Shown here: piece by piece, positions 6,498 to 13,171 of the stretch
Numbering within the stretch: position 1 is the stretch's first letter
Layout of the letters: every line of letters starts with the position of its first letter
From: Thermoplasmata archaeon
GTDB taxonomy: Archaea; Thermoplasmatota; Thermoplasmata; Halarchaeoplasmatales; Halarchaeoplasmataceae
Assembly (NCBI GenBank): GCA_007129655.1
Contig: SKVC01000127.1
Coordinates: 1-15,808 of the forward strand
Direction of reading: 5' to 3'
DNA length: 15,808 bases
The notes under the pieces: model-generated
What the model saw: only the letters and a program-made list of their open reading frames with translations
Told to the model about the DNA's origin: nothing
The model's database searches: none
Program-made: the position numbers and the translations under genes

Positions 6498-8048
6498 ATG
6501 AAAGATTTATATGGTGTTAGTATATGGATGGATATCATGTCGGATGAACTCAGCCATCTGGAGAAAAGAACACTACTGGCACTGGACAAACACGGAGGTG
6601 CGGCATCGCCTTCGGAGCTTACGGAATCCGGTGAATTCGAGCAGGAATCCCAGGTGATGAACGCCGTATCGTGGCTTAATTCTAAAGGACTTGTGGAAGT
6701 CGACGAGAAGGTGACGTACTATTATTCGTTAGCCAAGAAGAGCGTCGGCGATAAGGATTTACCCGAAAGGACGGCACTCAAGTACCTGAAGAAGGCCGGT
6801 GGTAAGTGCAGTATCTCCGAGTTGAGCGAAGGCAGCGGTCTCGGAGGTAAAAAAACCGGCATATCCGTAGGTTGGCTGCGTAAGAAAAAATGGGCCGATA
6901 CGGTGAAGGAAGGCGGCGAAACTGTACTCGAGATGACTTCCAAGGGTAAAAAGGCGCTGCGAGAGAGAGGAAAGGACGAAGAATTGATACGTAAGTTGTC
7001 TAAGGAAGGAGAGTTACCGCTGGAAGAACTGGACGAGTACGCTGTAAAGAAATTGAAATCTAGAAAGGAATTATTGGATGAAGAACAGAGGATTTCGCGT
7101 ACTGTGATACTCACCGATGAAGGAAAGAAAGTGGTTGATAAAGGAATAGAACTGAAACCACAGATATCACAGTTGACTCCAGAAATAATCCGTACCGGTG
7201 CATGGAGGGAAGCCGAAGTACGACCATACGACATCCAAGCCTTCGCACCGACGGAGTACGGTGGTAAACGGCATCCCATGAAACGGGAGATCGAAGTTGT
7301 TCGACGTGTGTTTTTAGATATGGGATTTACCGAGATAAATTACGACTTTATCCAGAGTGCATTCTGGAACTTCGATGCACTGTTTTCTCCCCAGGACCAT
7401 CCTGCCCGGGACCTTCAAGATACTTTTTATCTTGAACGTCCGGCGACTGTGGACATCGACGACGAAGTGGCCGAGAGAGTCAAAGCCATGCATGAGAACG
7501 GTGGCGATACACGCTCATCCGGCTGGGGCTATAAATGGAGTAAAGAAGAAGCCCGGCGAGCGGTTTTGAGAACACACACAACCGTTGCTACGTTGCGTCA
7601 TCTATCGGAGAATCCGGAGCCGCCGGTGAAGGCCTTCGGCTTAGATTGGAATTTCCGCTCGGAGAAGAGTGACGCTACTCACCTATCCCAGTTCATCCAG
7701 ATCGAAGGAGTGGTAATGGAAGAAGGTGCCAACCTGAACATGCTCATAGGTCTGATGAAGGAATTTTACCGGAAGATGGGATTCGACGATGTTAAGGTCC
7801 GGCCGTCGTACTTCCCGTTCACCGAGCCCAGTTTGGAAGTGTACGCAAAGTACAAGGGCGATTACCTGGAGATGGGCGGAGCCGGTATCTTCCGGGAAGA
7901 GGTCACCCGACCACACGGGATCGACTGCCCGGTGCTGGCGTGGGGTCTCGGATTGGAGAGACTGGTGATGCTCCGGCTTGGCATCGACGACATCCGGGAC
8001 TGCTACACCGATGATCTGACGTTTTTGAGGGAATATCCGCTGCTGTGA
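6498..8048 (+). CDS. pheS: Phenylalanyl-tRNA synthetase alpha subunit (archaeal)
   Basis: Catalytic subunit of the alpha2-beta2 enzyme that charges tRNA-Phe. The N-terminal third consists of helical/winged-helix repeats (LEKRTLLALDKHGG...VSWLNSKGLVEVDE), as in archaeal and eukaryotic PheS. The class II core follows, with HPMKREIEVVRRVFLDMGF, a motif 2 region RTHTTVATLRHL and FRSEKSDATHLSQF, FPFTEPSLEVY for phenylalanine binding, and motif 3 GLGLERLVMLRLGIDDIRD near the end. Three starts compete. ATG 6498 has GGAGAG 6 bases upstream and correct TATA spacing, giving 516 aa. ATG 6528 is also in frame. ATG 6537 gives MSDELSHLEKR, closest to the family N-terminus (503 aa). No pheT is adjacent, so the beta subunit must be encoded elsewhere. 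Confidence 0.95.
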   Translation: MKDLYGVSIWMDIMSDELSHLEKRTLLALDKHGGAASPSELTESGEFEQESQVMNAVSWLNSKGLVEVDEKVTYYYSLAKKSVGDKDLPERTALKYLKKAGGKCSISELSEGSGLGGKKTGISVGWLRKKKWADTVKEGGETVLEMTSKGKKALRERGKDEELIRKLSKEGELPLEELDEYAVKKLKSRKELLDEEQRISRTVILTDEGKKVVDKGIELKPQISQLTPEIIRTGAWREAEVRPYDIQAFAPTEYGGKRHPMKREIEVVRRVFLDMGFTEINYDFIQSAFWNFDALFSPQDHPARDLQDTFYLERPATVDIDDEVAERVKAMHENGGDTRSSGWGYKWSKEEARRAVLRTHTTVATLRHLSENPEPPVKAFGLDWNFRSEKSDATHLSQFIQIEGVVMEEGANLNMLIGLMKEFYRKMGFDDVKVRPSYFPFTEPSLEVYAKYKGDYLEMGGAGIFREEVTRPHGIDCPVLAWGLGLERLVMLRLGIDDIRDCYTDDLTFLREYPLL

Positions 8049-8220
8049 GTGAAATCCGCTACAACGGACTTTAATCCATGTTACCAAGAGGTGATATGCT
8101 TGTAGGGATAATTTTTTTATGCCAAAAGGGATAACGGTGCCGCAAGCGGTTGATCCTATTACTAAATAGAGCTAAAGGCAAAATGTTATTTAACTTACGG
8201 CCCTATATTGAGAAAGATAT
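8049..8220. other. pheS 3' region and upstream region of the nucleotidyltransferase module
   Basis: These 172 bases hold no convincing gene. A T-run (ATTTTTTTA, 8110-8118) about 60 bases after pheS may end its transcript. A small perfect hairpin CCGC-AA-GCGG follows near 8139-8148. TTATTTA at 8186-8192 and CCTATATTG at 8201-8209 are possible TATA elements for the small ORF at 8221; the first gives a near-leaderless start. No tRNA-like TPsiC arm was seen. Confidence 0.4.
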
Positions 8221-8379
8221 ATGACCACTTTGAAGATAAGTAAAGCCGACGAAATAATAAGGGAGGCCATCAGGGCCCGGGAGTTTACTGGTGAGGAAAC
8301 ACTTTCTTTCGGTGTAGAGTTGATAGAGTTATGGTTGGAATGGAGGAGGATGGATGAGAAGATTAAGAGACATCCTTAA
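8221..8379 (+). CDS. Small acidic helical protein, candidate partner of the nucleotidyltransferase
   Basis: I do not recognise this 52-aa ORF. It begins MTTLKISKADEIIREAIRAR and continues with ETLSFGVELIELWLEWRRMD, giving two amphipathic helices and a Trp/Leu-rich surface typical of small interaction modules. It ends RRMDEKIKRHP. It overlaps the next gene by 26 bases in a different frame, and the strong Shine-Dalgarno of that gene lies inside it, so the two should be translationally coupled. By analogy with toxin-antitoxin and minimal nucleotidyltransferase pairs, a small antitoxin or partner subunit is plausible, but this rests on position and size only. It could also be a random ORF, although the overlap with an SD-bearing gene argues against that. 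Confidence 0.5.
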   Translation: MTTLKISKADEIIREAIRAREFTGEETLSFGVELIELWLEWRRMDEKIKRHP

Positions 8380-8896
8380 AGATGCTATCTCTTGCCTGGA
8401 TGAGATGGGGATAGAATATGTCGTCGTGGGTGGTTTTGCCGTCATGTACCACGGTAGACCCAGGGCAACAGCAGACCTTGATGTCGTTGCCGTGCTCGAT
8501 ACGGAAAAATGTGAAAAGTTATCTATCGGTTTGAAGGAACGAGGTTTTTTCGCTGATGTAGACGATATAAAAACTGCTATGAAAGAAAAAAGTCACTGCA
8601 CCATAGAAGATGAAGAAACTCTGTTTCGTTTGGATATCAAAGGAGTCTGTGACTCGGCGGACCGGCGTGCGTTGGCACGTAAGATGTTGATCGAATGGGA
8701 GGGAACACAGATGTACATATCATCCGCTGAAGACACGATACTTAACAAACTATTATGGGGAAGAGAACAGGATATTGAAGATGCTTTGAGCGTGATCACG
8801 AGAAGAAGAGATTTAGATGAAGAATACCTGAAAGATACTGCAGAGAAAATAGGTTTGTTGGGTAAACTTGAAGCTCTTGAGAAGCTAGCTCATTGA
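8354..8896 (+). CDS. Nucleotidyltransferase of the AbiEii/DUF6036-like type
   Basis: The 180-aa protein has the nucleotidyltransferase signature of the DNA polymerase beta-like fold. YVVVGGFAVMYHGRPRATAD (residues 22-41) holds the GG helix start, D41 and D43 in ATADLDVVAV form the first two metal ligands, and FRLDIKGV supplies D94 as the third. Downstream, SAEDTILNKLLWG and a conserved acidic residue before DALSVI recall AbiEii/DUF6036 proteins, which transfer nucleotides to a target, in known toxins often tRNA. A GGAGG motif lies 7 bases before the ATG. It overlaps the small ORF upstream and ends 3 bases from the convergent membrane-protein gene. Probable roles are the toxin of a TA pair or an antibiotic-type nucleotidyltransferase; I favour the first because the catalytic residues are intact and a small partner precedes it. 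Confidence 0.72.
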   Translation: MRRLRDILKDAISCLDEMGIEYVVVGGFAVMYHGRPRATADLDVVAVLDTEKCEKLSIGLKERGFFADVDDIKTAMKEKSHCTIEDEETLFRLDIKGVCDSADRRALARKMLIEWEGTQMYISSAEDTILNKLLWGREQDIEDALSVITRRRDLDEEYLKDTAEKIGLLGKLEALEKLAH

Positions 8897-8899
8897 TAC

Positions 8900-9469
8900 T
8901 CAATTTGTGATCGGTCGTACTTCATTGACTGCACTTTCGAGTTGTTGGTTCAGCCTTTTTATAGCTTCCTTGTCTAACGATAGTATCCTAAGCATCACCC
9001 GGAGGTTGATTATGCCGAACCGGTTAACATCTCCGTTCACGTAGATTACGAAACTGTCTTCGGACACTAACTTTACACTATCGCCTCTTTCAAAAAATCT
9101 GTCGTATCCGTCGTAGTTGTGTTTTTCCACAAGATACCAATCCGTAGATAATTTATCCTGGATAACGGAAACTGTGTTATCGATATTTGGTTGCAGATAT
9201 TCTTGTACCATCTCGGAAGACATAGGGATCTTGATGGTCCACGAGACAGAGGAACGGTACGGCCGATTTAAAAAATACAAAGATAGCGGGATCATCGCCG
9301 TAGCGGCAATAGCGATCATCTCAACAAAGCTAGACGGGTTCAGTATGTCGAACGTGGGATATAAAAAATGCAATAGTAGGGCCATGGCCGCGAAATATAT
9401 CAGTGAAAAAAGAAAACTGAAACGATAGTGCTTCCCGGTATCTACCCTATCTACTTTTTTTATTGTCAT
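8900..9469 (-). CDS. Two-TM membrane protein of unknown function
   Basis: The 189-aa protein has two hydrophobic segments, about residues 17-37 (SFLFSLIYFAAMALLLHFLY) and 48-67 (FVEMIAIAATAMIPLSLYFL). These form a hairpin with a soluble C-terminal domain of about 120 residues containing aromatic and acidic stretches (DKLSTDWYLVEKHNYDGYDRFFERGD). I do not recognise the family. The start ATG at 9469 sits only 9 bases from the IS end at 9478, so the IS has separated it from its original upstream region. The first 33 codons are duplicated beyond the IS. Before that event it probably followed the ATPase gene directly, whose remnant now stops 2 bases before the duplicated start codon. Expression now depends on sequence inside the IS. 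Confidence 0.6.
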   Translation of the reverse strand: MTIKKVDRVDTGKHYRFSFLFSLIYFAAMALLLHFLYPTFDILNPSSFVEMIAIAATAMIPLSLYFLNRPYRSSVSWTIKIPMSSEMVQEYLQPNIDNTVSVIQDKLSTDWYLVEKHNYDGYDRFFERGDSVKLVSEDSFVIYVNGDVNRFGIINLRVMLRILSLDKEAIKRLNQQLESAVNEVRPITN

Positions 9470-9474
9470 GGTTA
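9372..9474 (+). repeat. Left copy of the long direct repeat flanking the IS
   Basis: This 103-base segment matches 10493-10586. There are two substitutions (near 9386-9393), and this copy has 9 extra bases from a tandem TATCTAC at 9440-9455. It ends 3 bases before the left IS end and contains the first codons of the membrane protein gene. Confidence 0.9.
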
Positions 9475-9477
9475 CTG

Positions 9478-10491
9478 TGTTATCTGCGAATTATTTCGCT
9501 TCATCTTTTAACACCTTCCTTTTCTAATCCTTCAAAATAAGATCCAAGGATCTCTGAGCGGCATTTTCTCCAAAATGCCTGTTCAGGAGTTTCTAGATTA
9601 TCCCAATCTAAACTCATATGAGGTTTGATTGTATTGTACCATTCTAAGAATTCATCTAAAGTTTCATACCTGTACCTGTGTTGTTCATAGGTATGGAACC
9701 ATTTTTCGATCTTACCGTTACTTTGTGGATGATTATACTGGCATAGGAGTTGTTTGAATTCTTTTTCTTTACAATATTGTTCAAAGGAGTGATTTGCTTT
9801 ACCTTGCTTATCTCTTTTATTAGCATAGAATTCGGTCCCATGATCCGTTATCACTTCTCTTATTGGTTTGACGTGTAGATATGTTTCATATGCTTCATCA
9901 AGTAACTCGATAGAAGCTTCGGCACTTCTTCGATCGTATTCTCCGCAGGACAATATCTTCCTACTGGCATCGTCTAAAACAGCACAAACCCATTGTTTGT
10001 GCTTGTTTTGATGCCAATCCATATGAACAGCAGATAAGCTATGATTCCGTTCATACCTTATCCAAGGTTTTTTTCTACCTTTCTTGTTGTCGTTTTCTCT
10101 AGCCATGTTGTTCTCCAGCAGGATTTCATGTACTTTGATATCCGCTATTTTGATACCATCCTTCTCTCGAAGATATTTAGCAATTGAAGTTGCACCTACA
10201 TGCAACTTCTTCCAAGTTTGAATTACTCGTTCTTCGATGTTGTCAGGATAATCCATACGAGGTTTCCTACCGCGTTTATTTATGGTCGGTATTTCGCCAG
10301 TATCGTTGAACTCCTTGATCAACTGTTGGATTCTACGTCGTGATACGTCGTATTTATCGGCTGCGTAACGAGTGGATAAACCATGTTTCGTCACGTACGC
10401 TATTATTTTCCGGACATCTTCGTTAGATAATCCCATAAAATGAGTATCAAAAGGTGTACTTAAATCTTGACGAAATTTTTGGAGAATAACA
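9478..10491 (-). mobile_element. IS481-like insertion sequence, complete
   Basis: I place the ends by inverted repeats. Read inward, the left end starts TGTTATCTGCGAATTATTTC and the right end TGTTATTCTCCAAAAATTTC. They agree at 14 of these 20 positions, and at the next base (G in both). The element is 1014 bases with one transposase gene on the minus strand. The flanks are a direct duplication of about 94-103 bases (9372-9474 and 10493-10586), far longer than the usual few-base target duplication; 3 and 1 unmatched bases separate the ends from the repeats. The ends are inferred by eye and could be off by 1-2 bases. Confidence 0.75.
9501..10436 (-). CDS. IS481-family-like DDE transposase
   Basis: The 311-aa protein from ATG 10436 opens with a helix-turn-helix (about residues 1-45, GLSTRYAADKYDVSRRRIQQ) and a second DNA-binding segment (about 60-115). 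The rve-type DDE core follows: D140 in VHMDWHQNK, D198 in VITDHGTEFY, and E244 in HPQSNGKIEKWFHTYEQ. The HPQSNGKIEK block and the C-terminal YNTIKPHMSLD...TPEQAF are typical of IS481/IS3-type integrase-like transposases. The frame extends 26 codons further upstream, but that part crosses the IS end into flanking DNA, so 10436 is the likely start. A TTTAAG element at 10459-10467 lies about 26 bases before it. The gene appears intact, so the element may still move. Confidence 0.88.
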   Translation of the reverse strand: MGLSNEDVRKIIAYVTKHGLSTRYAADKYDVSRRRIQQLIKEFNDTGEIPTINKRGRKPRMDYPDNIEERVIQTWKKLHVGATSIAKYLREKDGIKIADIKVHEILLENNMARENDNKKGRKKPWIRYERNHSLSAVHMDWHQNKHKQWVCAVLDDASRKILSCGEYDRRSAEASIELLDEAYETYLHVKPIREVITDHGTEFYANKRDKQGKANHSFEQYCKEKEFKQLLCQYNHPQSNGKIEKWFHTYEQHRYRYETLDEFLEWYNTIKPHMSLDWDNLETPEQAFWRKCRSEILGSYFEGLEKEGVKR

Positions 10492-10492
10492 T

Positions 10493-10586
10493 AATAGTAG
10501 GGCCATGACCGCAAAATATATCAGTGAAAAAAGAAAACTGAAACGATAGTGCTTCCCGGTATCTACTTTTTTTATTGTCATGGTTA
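10493..10586 (+). repeat. Right copy of the long direct repeat flanking the IS
   Basis: It starts 1 base after the right IS end and runs to the TAA of the ATPase remnant. On the minus strand it encodes the start codon (10581) and about 30 codons of the membrane protein, with an in-frame 9-base deletion. The frame then enters the IS and stops about 17 codons later, so this copy is a dead N-terminal fragment. Confidence 0.88.
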
Positions 10587-10925
10587 TCCGAAATGATCCT
10601 CTAGCTCCTTTTTACCTATCAGTCTCACATCTTCTTCTTTCAATTCATCCTTGAACCCGGACCAAGAGAAAAGAACGAACTCTCTTTTTTTACAGTCTAC
10701 ATGTTCGGACTTTTGTTTTAAACGATCAAGAATTTCCATACCAACTGGGTTTTTACTGTACTTGCATTCTCCGAACAGTGTACAGTCGTTATTTATGCCA
10801 ACGATGTCTATCTCTTCCCCACCACCTTCCGATCTTTGGAAATTCCTTCGTCAGATATTCCCGACATATCTGTTCGAATAGAAAGGATATAATGTAAGAA
10901 CTATTCGACCAAAGGATCCCTTCAC
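10584..10925 (-). pseudogene. Frameshifted C-terminal remnant of an archaeal ATPase with DUF234 domain
   Basis: Read on the minus strand, one frame gives FLFEQICREYLTKEFPKIG then RWWGR. After a frame change within about 10812-10825 the other frame gives EEIDIVGINNDCTLFGECKY, then SKNPVGMEILDRLKQKSEHV and a C-terminus ending KKELEDHFG with TAA at 10584. This order (FEQICREYL, GRWW, EIDIVG, GECKY) is that of the C-terminal DUF234 nuclease-like domain of archaeal STAND-type ATPases. The whole N-terminal P-loop ATPase part is missing; the remnant begins right at the abiEii stop. The gene is therefore truncated at 5' and broken by an indel. Its stop lies 2 bases before the duplicated membrane-protein start, suggesting the two genes were once an operon. 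Confidence 0.78.
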
Positions 10926-11665
10926 AACCCTATGCGTTTCTTGATGTCTCCCAGTATCGTTTCTTTCTTTGGTACCCGGTGTATGAGATTCTCCATATCA
11001 CGTTCCCATCCGCTTGTTGAATACTCTTCCAGGATATTTTTTGGTTCTTTCGGTTCCATACCAAGGTCCGTGAATTTTTGTTCCAGTAATTCCGTGTCCA
11101 GAGAGATCCCTATGTTTAAAAGGAACCATATGTCGTACAGATCTCTCGGCATCTCCCTCTGCACCAAGGCCCTGAATTTCTCCGCTAAGATCTCTTGGGG
11201 GTCCATGACCTTTAAGCTGTAAGTACCTACGTCAGCATAATTTTCCATGATCGTACTCCATGCCGTTGTTTTGTGAACTTTGTATTTGAAGATATCTATC
11301 TGTATGGAACCCCTTGATAACGTCTTTCCCTGGTACAGGGGGCCACTGTATCTGATCTTGGCCAGACAAACATCCTTTCGATCGTCGAAGTGGGATATCT
11401 CCGCATCGATGCCTGTTCTTTTCAGACCTTTGATTCCGTGTTCCAGCATCTCTTTTGGATCTCCTTTTAAGATATTGAAGTCCAGATCTTCCGAAAAGCG
11501 GTTGAGTTTGTGGATTTTACGTAAACAGGTACCGCCCTTGAAGACTAACATATCCTCTCTCAGGTAGATATGCTTCAATATTATGCTCTGGATGTAGTCC
11601 AGTTCTAATATGTGCAGCGGTACGCTTTCATCGTGTATTTCTCTTAACTGCTCTTTGGTCAACAT
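10922..11665 (-). CDS. abiEii: AbiEii-type nucleotidyltransferase toxin (type IV TA)
   Basis: The protein is 247 aa from ATG 11665 (252 from ATG 11680). Residue numbers below use the longer form. Motifs of AbiEii are all present: FKGGTCLRK (47-55), RFSEDLDFNI with D65 and D67, IQIDIFKYK with D129 as third metal ligand, AEKFRAL (166-172) and RDLYDIWFLL (179-188). AbiEii toxins are nucleotidyltransferases that arrest growth by modifying RNA, reported mainly as tRNA, and serve in phage defence. I prefer 11665 because family members start ML(T/S)xExL, and it overlaps the antitoxin stop as ATGTTGA. It is downstream of and coupled to abiEi. The gene ends at the ATPase remnant. Catalytic residues look intact. 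Confidence 0.9.
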   Translation of the reverse strand: MLTKEQLREIHDESVPLHILELDYIQSIILKHIYLREDMLVFKGGTCLRKIHKLNRFSEDLDFNILKGDPKEMLEHGIKGLKRTGIDAEISHFDDRKDVCLAKIRYSGPLYQGKTLSRGSIQIDIFKYKVHKTTAWSTIMENYADVGTYSLKVMDPQEILAEKFRALVQREMPRDLYDIWFLLNIGISLDTELLEQKFTDLGMEPKEPKNILEEYSTSGWERDMENLIHRVPKKETILGDIKKRIGL

Positions 11666-12381
11666 ACCATCACATTCCATCCTTTGTTTTTCTTGTTCCC
11701 AGGCCTTGATGGTTCTAACTGTACCGGAGAGCTCGATATATTTCCTTTTAATCTTTCCATGGGAAAATTCTTATCTGTTTTTTGAAGTAGATAGCCCAGT
11801 CTTGAGTTCAGGGATCTGTTGTTTGTTTTTAAGGCATAATCCACTATCCTTTCACCGTCTATTTCCGCTTCGTTCAGGGATCCACGTATGTGTGATAAAC
11901 CACCGGCGTGATCCGGGTAGAGCAGGCAATCTATGAACAGTTTTTCCGGTTCGGCTATGACCAGGTCGTTCTCTGAAATGTATCCGAAAAAATGACCGGT
12001 TTTAACGAATTTGATCTTCATGCCCTGGAGTTGGATGATCTTTTTGGGTTCGGTGACCATGATGTGGATGGTCCTGGGTACCTGGGTGGTATAACCGTAA
12101 TAATGCAGCCCTGACCATAGTGAGACGTACGACGGTTCAACGATATGCGAGGCGATCTTGTAGATATGTTCTTCGTTCATCGCCTTCGAAGAGATGTATT
12201 TACCCCTTTCGATCCTGTAGATTATATCTTTAGATTCCATCCTGCTCAGTATCCTGTGTGTGTTTTCCCTATCTTCATTCAATATATTGGCTGCGTTCAG
12301 GGGATCGAACACCAGGATATTTCTCCTTTTCAATTCTTCCAAGAGTTCCCTTTCTCTCGAAGAGATCCCTTTGTATTTCAT
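11659..12381 (-). CDS. abiEi: AbiEi-type antitoxin with winged helix (type IV TA)
   Basis: The 240-aa protein has an N-terminal winged helix (about residues 10-63, RELLEELKRRNILVFDPLNA to IYRIERGKYI). The C-terminal AbiEi antitoxin domain carries EPSYVSLWSGLHYYG (82-96), RTIHIMV and IAEPEKLFIDCLLYP (142-156). AbiEi neutralises AbiEii without a stable complex in studied systems and represses its own operon through the winged helix. The ATG has GAGGTT 6 bases upstream, and an AT-rich TATA-like tract at 12421-12431 gives a leader of about 17 bases. It overlaps abiEii by 7 bases. Residues about 65-175 are duplicated as a decayed copy at 13172-13495. The C-terminal end (PSRPGNKKNKGWN) is basic and not conserved in my recollection of the family. 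Confidence 0.88.
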   Translation of the reverse strand: MKYKGISSRERELLEELKRRNILVFDPLNAANILNEDRENTHRILSRMESKDIIYRIERGKYISSKAMNEEHIYKIASHIVEPSYVSLWSGLHYYGYTTQVPRTIHIMVTEPKKIIQLQGMKIKFVKTGHFFGYISENDLVIAEPEKLFIDCLLYPDHAGGLSHIRGSLNEAEIDGERIVDYALKTNNRSLNSRLGYLLQKTDKNFPMERLKGNISSSPVQLEPSRPGNKKNKGWNVMVC

Positions 12382-12387
12382 TTGTTT

Positions 12388-12431
12388 AACCTCTTATTAT
12401 ATGAGAGTATGAACTAATGAATTATATATTA
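12388..12431 (-). promoter_or_regulatory. Promoter region of abiEi-abiEii
   Basis: On the minus strand an AATAATATATAAT tract (about 12421-12431) precedes GAGGTT (12388-12393), which is 6 bases from the abiEi ATG. Two ATTATAT copies (12396-12402 and 12421-12427, plus strand) lie 25 bases apart and might be operator half-sites. The rest of the gap to mazF (12432-12522) shows nothing I can name. Confidence 0.4.
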
Positions 12432-12522
12432 TTTTTGGTGCTTTTGCGTGATTCTCGATCGTAGATGGGCGGGGTAGCCAGTGTTGTTCTGCCTTGCTCT
12501 AAACCTGCTTTTACCGGATCTA

Positions 12523-12867
12523 TCAATGCAGACCCAAACTTATCTCGATAGCCTTGTCGACCTCTTTCATCTTATCTTCGGAAAGCCGGCCTAACTTTTT
12601 GATTATTCGAATCTCTATATCCAATGTAACTATCTGATTTAGAAGAACGATCGAATCCTTTTTAACACCACTTTCTCCAGCTTTGATTTCTACGTTAACT
12701 GGATAAACCTTCTCGTAACTGCTGGTCAGAGGTGCAGCGATAGTGGTGGGCGAATACTTGTTCCCGATATCATTTTGGATAACCAAAGCAGGCCTGGTTT
12801 TACCTTGCTCGGAACCCTTTGTAGGGTCCAGATCTACAAGGACTATGTCTCCTCTTTTCACTTCCAA
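12523..12867 (-). CDS. mazF: MazF/PemK-family endoribonuclease toxin
   Basis: The 114-aa protein has the MazF fold signatures: VKRGDIVLVDLDPTKGSEQGK is followed by TRPALVIQND with R25, then TTIAAPLTSS with T48. These match the Arg25/Thr48 positions I recall as catalytic in Bacillus subtilis MazF. Later, LLNQIVTLDI and a helical end are also typical. The toxin cuts single-stranded RNA at short sequences and stops growth until antitoxin returns. It is 4 bases downstream of an AbrB-like antitoxin gene on the same strand, the standard antitoxin-first order. It looks full length and active. Together with mazE it lies between two direct repeats formed by abiEi copies. Confidence 0.92.
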   Translation of the reverse strand: MEVKRGDIVLVDLDPTKGSEQGKTRPALVIQNDIGNKYSPTTIAAPLTSSYEKVYPVNVEIKAGESGVKKDSIVLLNQIVTLDIEIRIIKKLGRLSEDKMKEVDKAIEISLGLH

Positions 12868-12871
12868 GCTA

Positions 12872-13120
12872 TCACAGTCTGTCCAGGGCTTCTTTTGATG
12901 CGGTCAGCATCTCTTCGCTTATTTTTTTACTCGTCTCAGCCATCTTCACGTATCCCTCTTTGAGCTCTTCGCTCAAGTCCACCTTCTTGATCACTATATC
13001 GCCATCCCTATCGATGATCTTGACCTTGTCTCCACTGTGGATATGTTCTCTCATTCTTATCTTCTTGGGTATCGTGACCTGCCCTCTTTCACCCACTATC
13101 CGTATGTCTGTTTCCGCCAT
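12872..13120 (-). CDS. mazE: AbrB/MazE-like antitoxin
   Basis: An 82-aa protein. The N-terminal swapped-hairpin AbrB domain occupies about residues 3-48 (IRIVGERGQVTIPKKIRMRE, then GDKVKIIDRDGDIVIKK), and a charged helical tail (about 49-82) should wrap the toxin. It binds DNA at its own promoter and neutralises MazF. The ATG at 13120 lies about 26 bases from a TATA-like element with no Shine-Dalgarno, so the mRNA is probably leaderless, with a perfect 11-base tandem repeat between TATA and start as candidate operator. The stop is 4 bases from mazF. The symbol is by function; AbrB-type antitoxins also pair with PIN toxins, but the partner here is clearly MazF. Confidence 0.88.
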   Translation of the reverse strand: MAETDIRIVGERGQVTIPKKIRMREHIHSGDKVKIIDRDGDIVIKKVDLSEELKEGYVKMAETSKKISEEMLTASKEALDRL

Positions 13121-13122
13121 GT

Positions 13123-13150
13123 AAATTCATATCAAATTCATATCTAATAA
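13123..13150 (-). promoter_or_regulatory. mazEF promoter with tandem operator repeat
   Basis: AAATTCATATC occurs twice head to tail at 13123-13133 and 13134-13144 (plus strand), an exact 11-base period or about one helical turn. A TATA-like TTATTAGA (minus strand, 13143-13150) adjoins it; its centre is 26-27 bases from the mazE ATG. The repeat therefore fills the space from TATA to the predicted transcription start, the expected position for AbrB-type autorepression. Confidence 0.6.
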
Positions 13151-13171
13151 GTTTTTCCCACCACATGGGCT

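Noticed and set aside
6722..7279. Long minus-strand open frame inside pheS
   Set aside because: Low-complexity Ser/Pro-rich translation antisense to a conserved synthetase; no promoter or homology pattern.
8049..8220. tRNA gene downstream of pheS
   Set aside because: No GGTTCRANNCC-type arm, no acceptor-stem pairing of the right length; only a 4-bp hairpin CCGC-AA-GCGG.
9478..10491. Classical short target duplication at the IS ends
   Set aside because: The bases touching the two ends (ACTG on the left, TAAT on the right) do not match; only the long duplication is shared.
10437..10514. N-terminal extension of the transposase (26 codons upstream of 10436)
   Set aside because: It starts in flanking duplicated DNA outside the IS end, and the downstream ATG has correct promoter spacing within the IS.
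10439..10581. Second functional membrane-protein gene from ATG 10581
   Set aside because: The frame leaves the duplicated segment after about 30 codons and stops inside the IS end, so it is a truncated fragment.
13123..13144. CRISPR-like repeat
   Set aside because: Just two 11-base units in direct contact without spacers; better explained as an operator.
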